Shown here one piece after another: positions 25,639 to 64,000 of a stretch of DNA of 64,000 bases. Each line of letters starts with the position of its first letter. Positions within the stretch are counted from its first letter, which is position 1. Position numbers and translations under genes: made by a program. Below the pieces are notes generated by a model. The model did not search any database, was not told the DNA's origin, and saw only the letters and a list, made by a program, of their open reading frames with translations. The stretch is taken from contig NC_067132.1 of NCBI RefSeq assembly GCF_021347895.1, positions 2,835,268-2,899,267 on the forward strand. The letters are read 5' to 3'. The DNA comes from Acanthochromis polyacanthus (Eukaryota; Chordata; Actinopteri; Pomacentridae).

Positions 25639-26750
25639 AGGTCCCATATTATGCTATTTTTCAGTCACGTCATATAGGTCTCAGAAGCCCAAAAACATAG
25701 TATTTAAGTTTGTTCGCCCCAAAATCATCCTTTGTTCGGAGTTTCAGCGGTCGAAAAAGTCACTCTCACCAGCTCTCCTCAGAACAGGCTTTTTCTGGGC
25801 CTGCTTCCAGGTATGCAAATGAACGCATCTGTCCGCACCCACTCCCCCTCTCCTCTCTGGGAGAGGACGCGCTCAGTGCTACATTGGTGTCAGAAGTGGG
25901 ATGGCACTCCCTCGACTGCAGATGGAGGAAGAATTGAGGGAGCTCCAACAAGTTCTCACCGAGGGACTGAGCCGCTTCTTGGGAGCAAACCCAAGAGGAA
26001 AAGAGCCGGAAGTCGTGGGGGCCGGGATGTGAGCACACGTTCCACTCTCTCGGCTTCTCGTAGTGCCTCGGCGGCCGGCTGCCGGTGGCCGGCTGCCAGG
26101 GCATCTCCCCAGCCGGTAGCCAGCCGCCGGCCACCACCAGCCGAGAGTGGGGAGCCGCCTGGTGCCGCTGCCGCCGCTGCTGTGCAGAAAGCAAACACTC
26201 AGCGAGGCACTACGAGAAGCCGAGAGAGCGGAACGTGCGCTCACGTCCCGGCCCCCCACGACATCCGCGGTCAAGGCGCACGTCAGGATGGCTGAGTGCG
26301 GGCCTGGGGAAGAAGAGGGGCGAGAGACCGAGCTGCCTACGTCGCTGCTGCTCTCCAGACAGCTGCTACCGGTGCCATGAGCCTGGTCACTTCGCACGAG
26401 ACTGCCCGACGCAGGCACCGAGCAGCCGAGCTCCGGGAAACAAGAGAAGAGTGGCGCTGTGAGGGAACCGCCACTCCAGAACCCCCTCCCTCACCCAGGA
26501 CAATGCACGCTGGTAGGACAGTGCGAGGGGGGGGGGGCGCAGTCAGGGGGAGGAGTTAAATCCGCTTATTTCATCATAAGCAGACTCAAATCAAAATCGG
26601 ACGTTTGAGCAGGCATATTGACAAAATGTGGTGTAGAAAGGCAGGGAGGAAACTGACAGTTTTCAAATTCGAACCTCATAATGAGGCTACTGCAACACAC
26701 ACTACTATAAGAACACTTTCACAAAGTGAGGTTTGCATAATATGTCCCCT
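25639..26750. mobile_element. piggyBac-like non-autonomous element (TTAA target)
   Basis: Flanked by TTAA at 25,635-25,638 and 26,751-26,754. TIRs are AGGTCCCATATTATGC and (complement) AGGGGACATATTATGC. TTAA duplication is diagnostic of piggyBac-type transposition. The interior is unlike the AT-rich ends: 25,880-26,480 is GC-rich and of LTR-retroelement origin. No piggyBac transposase was found. Confidence 0.85.
25880..26480 (+). pseudogene. captured Ty3/gypsy gag and primer-site fragment
   Basis: Begins with attggtgtcagaagtgggat, a sequence like the primer-binding region of many Ty3/gypsy elements. It continues into a gag-like start (LQMEEELRELQQVLTEGL). Near 26,355-26,415 it encodes a complete CCHC zinc knuckle (CYRCHEPGHFARDC, pattern C-x2-C-x4-H-x4-C). 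The central gag is internally deleted and frames shift between the parts. The LTR-like ends are missing, so this is a captured fragment, not an inserted element. Confidence 0.72.
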
Positions 26751-28765
26751 TTAATGCATGTTTAAAAGCAGTCAATACACTTGGCATTGCGGTGAGATGC
26801 GTGTGGTACTTGGAGATGATGTGCTGTACAGTCCAGTCCCTCTCAATTGGCTGCATTTGTTTTTGTAAGCTGAAAAACTTTTTAGCCACCTCATACTCCG
26901 TGTCAACAATAGGCGATTGTGAGAAATCCATAATGTGCTTCACAGCCTTCACGTCCAGAAGTGTGTCACTTTCTGGGTTCAGCACAACAAGTGCACGGGC
27001 CAACTCCGAGTTGCGCTCGCTGAATCTGTAGTCCATTTCTCCAAGTACTGAATCAATAGTGCTGTCGTACAGTCTCTTTAGTTCTGTTTTGTCATCGTCA
27101 TCCCTGTGTCCTGTGGTTCCCACAAAGACATACTCATCCATATTGGTGGCAGCTTTGCGTCTCCGTTTGGGCGTCCTGGGTCTTAGTGAAGCGCTCTCAG
27201 TCGCGGCTGCATCCCACACACGATTAAACCCCTCATCACAGCGGAGTTTCCGAACACAAGCTGTTGCACTATCCACAATACTTAAACCTGTCATCAAGTC
27301 TGTGTCCTCTTGACGAAATACCAACAAATCAAACCAGTAGGTCATAGGTCAAGCACCGGACCAATCAGATCTGACGCAAATATACACAAATGATGCAAAT
27401 ATAATGAACAAATGTGCATTTTTTATTATTTTATTTTTTAATGTAGTTTACAAAGGATGATTTCACGTTCAATAATATAAATATAAGTAATCAGTTGAAA
27501 ACAAAATTTGGCACAAAGGCTTGGCCTGCTTGTTGGTGAGTGGAGGGGGACACAATAACTCATTTGGGGGGGCATGGCCTGCGAATGACCCCCCATGATG
27601 CCGACCCTGGTGGCAGCACAGTCTCCAGACTTAAACCCATGGAGCTGGTCTGGATGAACTGGACAGAAGAGTGAAAGCAAAGAACCTACAAGAACCACAC
27701 ATTTATGGAAACTTCTGCTTCAGAGTTGGGAAGAACTTTCTGAAGAATATTTGACTTCCATTGTAGAAAGAATGGAAGAATGGTGTGTTCAGCTGTTATA
27801 TCCGTCAAAGGTGGCTACTTTGATGAGTCAAAAGTTTAGAATACATATTGGTTTCTAAATTGATTTTTTTTTCATTTGTTTATTTGTTCTATGCTTTCAT
27901 TTGCAGTTAACATGCATAATTTCCAATAAAAAACTGGAAAAACTGGGGTGTTCTAAAACTTTTGACCAGTAGTGTATACTAGAAACTCAAAAGACAAACT
28001 TGTGCAAACATTTGGAAACAACAAACTGAACTTCCTGTTCCTGTTAATGTTTTGTCAGAACCTTATTCATTATTGATTTGTCTCAATAATCCAACCTGTT
28101 ACAAACTGAATCATAGTTAAATTTTACTTTTTTGGACATTATAAATTTGTAATAGATGTGAAATTGCAGGGAAAAGTTAGGGTTTTATGTTATTTGTTTA
28201 GTTATGGTTTTATGTTATTCTATCTTTGATCTGCCAATGGGACTTGAGATGGAAATTAGCCGCATGGCTGCAATCTCTCATCTTTACATGAAAATGTACG
28301 TTAATACGAACTGTCCCATTCTAAAAATAAATAAATGAAATGAAAAAAAGAACAGTTTTAGAAGAATCTGGCTGCAACCTGTGTCTTGCATTAGTCTGCA
28401 TGCAGTTCATACTTGTGTGGTGTTTAAGGTGATACAGCAATGTTACTAGGTTTGGCATAGTAAGATTCTCATTGGAACACGTTCAGATGCTCAAGGTTCA
28501 AGGCTACTTTATTTATACCTGTGGGTAGATTTGTTTTAAAGATTGTTTTTTTTTTTAAAATGCTGACAGATATAATAGAAAGAAGTGTGTGTCTTATAGG
28601 GGCTACACAGACAGAGATTCCTTCATTTAATAGTAAAATTAACAATTTGCACTTAAATAATATGACAGTTATATGACAGGAAAACCTATTCCTAAACAAC
28701 AGAAATTAGACACTGTATATATAAAACAAGGACATTCTATCACTGGTGAAAACTGAACTTGTGAA

Positions 28766-56015
<27,250 letters not shown>

Positions 56016-58800
56016 CTGCAGCAAAAGAAGAGAGGGACTACAGAGACTGTCTTCCAAAATACTAAAGAATCAAATGTACAAATAAAGACGTTTATCTTCC
56101 TAACACTGGATTTGTTAGATTTCTCTCTAAAATGCAATATTATATCCTTATAATATTGACCTTAATTTAGGAAGTGTCCTGAGAGTTGTAAATTAGTGCT
56201 CTATAAATCAAACTGAATTGATCTTGATATGTTTGAATAATTGTTCAAATATGATATATCCCATAATATTAATGCTCAAAGTTGGTTGTAGAAAAACCTA
56301 CCCTGAACAAAAACAAGATTTTGGCTTTACATTGGGACACCTGCAGTGGATGTAACATTGACTTGGTTGCAGCATGACAAAGTACAAGTGTATTTTTCAG
56401 TCCCTAGAATTTCAATGTGTCTGTCTACTGTACAAATGAAGTCATCAGGACTCAAACATTTGAGAAAAGGTAACGCAAATTAAAAAGCTCAAAATTTCAG
56501 GTCACCTTTGTGCTCTTCCAGGACCTGTGATCCAGAAAATATTTGCAGTATAAAGGTAAGATTTTGCATGGCTTCATAAAATATCCAAAAGTCAACTGAT
56601 TCTAAAGAGGGCCAAGTGTGAACCTCTTTCTGTTTCATTTATAGACAATAACAATTAGAGTGCTACCACAACATAACTGCAAAAGTAATTTAGTTTAATA
56701 GCAATGTCATTTGTGAGACAAGGTTACAGTAGCTAATGAAGTTTTTGAATATAGCATAATATTCTAAATGCATAATTTTTATTTATTTTCTATGTTTTAT
56801 TGTATGTGAATATGTAAGCCTTAAATGCTTCACTTTGAAAGTAATGATGATAAGATATTCATACAGATATAGTGAGATCAAATACTAAATCCTTTACCAC
56901 AACATAGATAATACTTCTGAATATGATCGCACTACTGTATGAAAAGTACAGTCAGGAAAATTAATTTAAAGTATTAAAAATACAGTAAAAGTATTAATTG
57001 TGGAGTAAAATCATGGAGACAATGACTTGTGCAGGGATGGTACATAGGGCTAGGGTTAGAACTCTGAGGATACTTTAAGGTTAAATGTGAGCCTCCACTG
57101 TGCAGCTGACTCACTGGCTGACAGTCTTTCTGACTCACTGTCATTCACTCCAAATCATAATCAGCAGATCACAGATCAGAGTGCACTCTACTGGCTCTCT
57201 CTGATATTTCAAAAAGTTTTCAGACATCCCATATATTTGCATGTACTCTTCAAGTGCAGTTTCTTTTAGTACAGTCACAGCCGTAATACTAAACAAATCC
57301 TTAAAAAGATATTAAAAGCTTAAAATTGATTGGTTCCATAAAAATATTGGGTCATTTTAGTTTTGTTAGTTTTTTTGTGTAAACAATAAACAAAAACATA
57401 ATCTGTATTTGTTTGTGTCTGTCTAATGCAGCCACACGTTTAGAAACACAATAAAAGATTTTTCACAAATATTTCATGACAATATTTGAGATTGTGTAAA
57501 ACTTTAAGGGTGTCCGAAAACTTTTTTCCACCTCTGTATATCATGCAAAGTCTGCTATGTGTTCTGAAAATGACAAAAGCTAGATTTTGAAACCAAAAGC
57601 CCATCTTAAACCTTAATTTTGTTATCTAAAGTTATTGTGTAGTAAATAGATATATTGGTCAACTGCATTGTTTTTTAAAAGCTGTTTTAAATGGTGCTCT
57701 TGTTATTGGAACTGGAGAGAAATGTCTCTTATTACCAGTAACTTATTTCTGCTGTCACACAGCTGTAAGACGTTTAAAGAAATGTAAGTCATGTACATGA
57801 AAGTATTTGTTCTTACCTCCACCTGGCACTGGCTGTGTCTTTACACTAAGTCTTCCTGTGATAATGAATGCACAAAGTTTTGGAGGCTGTCAGGGGGCGG
57901 GACTTCTGCTGCCTTCACTTCCCATCAAAGAAAATCGTACATGTGAGTGCTGCACTGAGAGATATGTTTTCCTGCAGCTTCCTGAAACTTGGCGTAATGA
58001 TGGACTGAAACTCTTACAACCTGCTGAATTCAGATATTTCTGTAAAGTGACATCTGAAATAAATGTGCAGCAGAGTAGAGGAATGACACTTTTTTTAAAC
58101 AACCTTTAACTTAATGGCATCCTGACCTTCACAATATAGCACTTTCAGTAATATAGCAACAGAATATGTTTATTTTATGTTTTTTCTACAAAGATTGCAT
58201 TTCATTGTACTTTGTTCAAGACAATAAGCTGAATCTAAAATCTAAACACTAAGGTCTTTCAAATTGACTAGATTGGAGATTAGAATGGACAGAACTTCAT
58301 TTTAATGAATTTATGAAATGGCATTTGATACCATGACAGTGAGAAGCAGAACATCTTTGGTTTAGAGGTTGTAGTAGTAAGAAACCTCCAGCAGGTAGAG
58401 TTATTGTTTTATGGATGCGCCTTGGAAAGTGTGAGAAGAAAGTTTCAAATGAATGTAGGGGCAGCTGCAGGTTCAAAGCAGATAATACCAATGGACAGTA
58501 CATGTGTTGTGTGACTTATTCAGTGTAGGATTATTGGAAAGTGCATTAAAGTATATATATATTTTAAGGATTTTTATACTTTTAAAAAGTAATACATTCA
58601 AAATCCTACATTATGTCCAAGTGCATGCAACCCAACTTCAATTGATTACGATATGTGACACAGCTGCATCATCTATCTATTGTTATGTTACAGCATATTT
58701 TATGAACTCTTTTAGATGAACACAATAGTATTCAAAATGACTAACAATATTTACCAATAATATATATATTCACCACAAGAGTTGTCTTTAATTTTGCTAT
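56016..58800 (-). other. FRRS1 5' region: intron, possible 5' UTR exon and promoter area
   Basis: No coding exon. On the minus strand a donor GTGGAG|gtaagaac sits at about 57,817, with transcript-like sequence running upstream from about 57,850. This is a plausible non-coding first exon of FRRS1, not proven. No clear TATA box or CpG island was seen. Confidence 0.35.
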
Positions 58801-59060
58801 ACATTGTGTATGTATAATGACAATGAGAAGCATTCTATTCTATTCTATTCTATTCTATTTGCATATAGTAAAAGGGAATTGACGCACAAAAAGGCACAGC
58901 AGCATCTCCACCTGCTCAGGAAACTCCGTTCTTTTAACATCAGCAAAGATATTTTAACCCTCGTTTATAAATCCCTCATCGAATCCATCCTCATCTAGAA
59001 CATCTCAGCCTGGTTCAACTTCCTCACCATCAAACACAAAACAAAGGGATCAAATGTGCA
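58800..59060 (+). mobile_element. LINE fragments with (TTCTA)n tail
   Basis: A LINE-type 3' tail (gacaatgagaagcattctattc..., 58,815-58,858) is followed by an RT C-terminal fragment reading QQHLHLLRKLRSFNISKDIL and SLIESILI. It ends shortly before the first exon of the CIBAR2-like gene. Confidence 0.65.
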
Positions 59061-59279
59061 CAAAATGAGAAATGACAACGTGCACAGAAAAACTGCTCAG
59101 GTTGAAAAGGTTCCTTTGACAACCACAACAGCACTCTGCTGCCATCATGTGGACCAACACTTCCACCTCAGCCACTCCCTCCATCTCTTGTTGATGTTTC
59201 CATGGTAACAGTTCACTTACCACAGGTGAGTCCAAGGCGAACTACACAGCTGAGGAACCGTGGTGAGAACAGATCAAAC

Positions 59280-61421
<2,142 letters not shown>

Positions 61422-61629
61422 GGTGGAAGTGCACAGGCATTTAACACCTCCTGCTCAGCAACACAAACTGACATAGTAACGTGTAGATGAACACACTTTA
61501 AGATGTGAAGCTGGTGGCAAAAAAAAAACAAAGCTATAAGGAGAGGGAGTGTTGGACTTAAATACATTAAACCTGGCAAACATAATTCCAAATGACTGAT
61601 GATGTTGCCGTGTATCTGCAGGTCATATA

Positions 61630-63418
61630 CAGTAGGTACAGAAAGTATTCAGACCCCTTGACATTTTTCACTCTGTGTCATTGCAGCCATTTGCCAAAAT
61701 GAAAAAGTTCATTTTATTTCTCATTAATGTACACTCAGCACCCCATCTTGACAGAAAAAAACAGAAATGTAGAAATTTTTGCAAATTTATTAAAAAAGAA
61801 AAACTGAAATATCACATGGTCAGAAGTATTCAGACCCTTTGCAGCGACATTCATATTTAACTCACATGCTGTCCATTTCTTCTGATCCTCCTCGAGATGG
61901 TTCTGCTTCTTTATTGGAGTCCAGCTGTGTTTAATTAAACTGATTGGACTTGATTAGGAAAGGCACACACCTGTCTATATAAGACCTTACAGCTCACAGT
62001 GCTTGTCAGAGCAAATGAGAATCATGAGGTGGAAGGAACTGCCCAAGGAGCTCAGAGACAGAATTGTGGCAAGGCACTGATCTGGACAAGGTTACAAAAG
62101 AATTTCTGCAGCACTCAAGGTTCCTAAGAGCACAGTGGCCTCCATAATCCTCAAATGGAAGAAGTTTGGGACGACCACAACTCTTCCTAGACCTGGCCGT
62201 CCAGCCAAACTGAGCAATGGTGGGAGAAGAGCCTTGGTGAGAGAGGTAAAGAAGAACCCAAAGATCACTGTGGCTGAGCTCCAGAGATGCAGTCGGGAGA
62301 TAGGAGGAAGTTCCACAAAGTCAACTATCACTGCAGCCCTCCACCAGTCGGGGCTTTATGGTAGAGTGACCCGATGGAAGCCTCTCCTCAGTGCAAGACA
62401 CATGAAAGCCCACATAGAGTTTGAAAAAACACATGAAGGACTCCCAGACTATGAGAAATAAGATTAAGATTAAGATTAAGATTAAGAATAAGCCAAGAAA
62501 CATAAGTGCTTTTTCCCCAACTAGGTGAAATATAGCTATAGCCTGAAGACAATTTAAGTCAAATTGAAGTAAAAATGTAAGCTTAAAGGCAGCAGGGCTG
62601 AGCTAAGTGTTACTGAATAGTCTCCACTTGGGTGTCAACTTCAGAGACTGAACTTTTTGCTGTTAATTCTAAGCGGTATGTGTGGAGAAAACCAGGCACT
62701 GCTCATCACCTGCCCAATACAATCCCTACAGTGAAACATGGTGGTGGGAGCATCATGTTGTGGGGGTGTTTTTCAGCTGCAGGGACAGGACGACTGGTTG
62801 CAACTGAAGGAAGGATGAATGCGGCCAAGTACAGAGATATCCTGGAGGAAAACCTCTTCCAGAGTGCTCAGGACCTCAGACTGGGCCGAAGGTTCACCTT
62901 TCAACAGGACAATGACCCTAAGCACACAGCTAAAATAACAAAGGAGTGGCTTCACAACAACTCTGTGACCGTTCTTGACTGGCCCAGCCAGAGCCCTGAC
63001 CTAAACCCAGTTGAGCATCTCTGGAGCGACCTCAAACTGTCTGTCCACCAACGTTCACCATCCAACCTGACAGAACTGGAGAGGATCTGCAAGGAAGAAT
63101 GGCAGAGGATCCCCAAATCCAGGTGTGAAAAACTTGTTGCGTCATTCCCAAGAAGACTCATGGCTGTACGAGCTGAAAAGGGTGCTTCTACTCAATACTG
63201 AGCACAGGGTCTGAATACTTCTGACCATGTGATATTTCAGTTTTTCTTTTTAATACATTTGCAAACATTTCTACATTTCTGTTTTTTTTTCTGTCAAGAT
63301 GGGGTGCTGAGTGTACATTAATGAGAAATAAAATGAACTTTTTTGATTTTGGCAAATGGCTGCAATGACACAGAGAGTGAAAAATTTCAAGGAGTCTGAA
63401 TACTTTCCGTACCCACTG
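61630..63418 (+). mobile_element. Tc1-like element (CAGTAGGTACAGAAAGTATT ends)
   Basis: 1,789 bp, flanked by TA (61,628-61,629 and 63,419-63,420). The TIRs contain outer (gaaagtattcagacccctt) and inner (agaagtattcagaccctttg) direct repeats. It starts 208 bp after the CIBAR2-like stop and may lie in its 3' UTR. Confidence 0.92.
62015..63201 (+). pseudogene. transposase of the 61.6-kb Tc1-like element, defective
   Basis: Starts MRIMRWKELPKELRDRIV, with a TGA at 62,078-62,080 inside the first helix-turn-helix. It continues to a stop at about 62,459 (HEGLPDYEK). There a foreign segment (about 62,460-62,630), beginning with TAAGAT repeats, replaces the part that should carry the first catalytic D. 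It resumes with [34 protein letters not shown] and SPDLNPVEHLWSDLK to TGA 63,201. It is inactive because of the stop and the missing catalytic block. Confidence 0.9.
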
Positions 63419-63420
63419 TA

Positions 63421-64000
63421 TATAGACAGCTTTGTGCTACTACATAGTGCTGAAGGTCACAAAGGGGACATGGACATCAGTGTCTGTATTAGTATATGTG
63501 TCTGTTGTAGTGGCCATAACATAAAGTATATACTGTATAATAAAGACTAAATTGTTACATTATTTGACAGTCAGTTTCAGTATAAGGATATCATTAAAAG
63601 AAACATTTAAATAGTAACACAGAATAAGAAAAACACTTACTTTCCTTCAGGTCCTTGAACATACATCATTGTCTTTACCAGGAGTCCTTCATATCACTAA
63701 CTTCTTCCTGGAAATGTGTATTTTCCAACAGTGTTACCACAAATGCTCTTAGTAGTAATTAGTATCTCCTTATCTGCTTCTCTACGTTTTCACCAAAACC
63801 AAGAATTCCTGATGCCATGCTTTAAGAAAAGTTTCAGGTTGTGATCTGGGTCAATAATAAAATGTGGGACATTTTGTAACATCGTTGACAGGTATCATAG
63901 TTGACATTTTTTTTACTGTTTTCAGGTCTGAAATCAACACCACATGGCCTTTTTACAGAAAGAGTCTTCTAAAATATTATATATACAAATTAGTAAGATT
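63421..64000. other. window end, nothing recognised
   Basis: AT-rich DNA without a recognisable exon, RNA gene or named repeat. Confidence 0.4.

Larger units (their letters stand above)
25434..27345 (-). pseudogene. hAT transposase C-terminal half, split by a TTAA element
   Basis: On the minus strand, 27,345-26,755 encodes about 196 residues (FNRVWDAAATESASLRPRTP, ELARALVVLNPESD, FSLQKQMQPIERDW, AMPSVLTAFKHAL). Across the inserted element, 25,634-25,434 continues with a TFGAST...CENSFSTLRNVFSDHR block, the hAT dimerisation region. A one-base insertion near 25,620 breaks the frame there. It resembles ZMYM1-like/hAT proteins common in fish. No N-terminal BED finger or full catalytic core was seen, so the copy is partial. 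Confidence 0.75.
24593..27609 (-). mobile_element. hAT-type element inside the Tc1 copy
   Basis: The 8-bp direct repeat GTGGCAGC at 24,585-24,592 and 27,610-27,617 marks the target duplication. Termini AAGAGTCAGCGGCA and (complement) CAGGGTCGGCATCA match imperfectly. 8-bp duplications and a CA-G-GTC-GC terminus are hAT traits. The coding strand is minus. It is itself split by the TTAA element at 25,639-26,750. Confidence 0.82.
23390..27974 (+). mobile_element. Tc1-like element, interrupted host of a nested insertion
   Basis: TIRs CGTTACCGCTCAAAAGTTTT (23,390) and the complement of CACTACTGGTCAAAAGTTTT (27,974), with TA at 23,388-23,389 and 27,975-27,976. A decayed transposase begins at 23,787 (MERKRQLTIEKRQTI) and shows the '[15 protein letters not shown]' region near 24,330-24,380. 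It breaks at 24,592 and resumes at 27,610 (SLQT*THGAGLDELDR-like). Stops are frequent. Without the insert the element would be about 1.6 kb, normal for Tc1. Confidence 0.88.

Noticed and set aside
25732..26295. 187-codon GC-rich frame as a new gene
   Set aside because: It spans the TTAA element end and the gag fragment. Its composition comes from overlapping frames in GC-rich DNA, with no domain in this frame.

Overview
This is nuclear DNA from a teleost fish. It holds intron-containing vertebrate genes among dense fish repeats: Tc1/mariner, hAT and piggyBac-type elements, LINE relics, a tRNA-like SINE, LTR elements and long CA/TG and tetranucleotide microsatellites. No prokaryotic features were seen, and I cannot name the species.

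Three protein-coding genes can be rebuilt from splice signals with every exon phase agreeing. (1) Plus strand, 15,975-19,492: the 3' part of an AKAP2/MISP-family gene (one 2.3-kb exon and two small 3' exons); its 5' exons are upstream or not recognised. (2) Minus strand, 56,006 down to 28,766: a complete 15-exon ferric-chelate-reductase gene (FRRS1-like, 590 aa) with signal peptide, reeler, DOMON and cytochrome b561 domains. (3) Plus strand, 59,280-61,421: a six-exon BAR-domain gene of the CIBAR/FAM92 family, closest to CIBAR2/FAM92B (231 aa).

Layout: 1-6.4 kb holds simple repeats, a Tc1 relic and an antisense LINE. 6.6-8.3 kb is a Tc1-like element with an open transposase. 8.5-12.7 kb is a GC-rich LTR element with an unusual three-LTR layout and a tandem array of small hairpins. 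14.4-15.1 kb is a solo LTR inside a TG microsatellite. 16-19.5 kb is the AKAP2/MISP-like gene, with a fold-back element in an intron. 22.4 kb is a SINE. 23.4-28.0 kb is a four-level nest (Tc1 > hAT > TTAA element > Ty3/gypsy gag fragment). 28.8-56 kb is FRRS1, whose introns hold at least ten different mobile elements. 58.8-61.4 kb is the CIBAR2-like gene, with another Tc1 relic just downstream.

The three genes do not form a pathway. FRRS1 is a membrane haem reductase, CIBAR proteins act at the ciliary base, and AKAP2/MISP proteins are cytoskeletal or kinase-anchoring scaffolds. The gene order is informative: an AKAP2/MISP-type gene beside FRRS1 matches the PALMD-FRRS1 paralogon, where mammals have no such gene. 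The main novelty candidates are that gene, the covarying hairpin array in the LTR element, and the chimeric nested elements.
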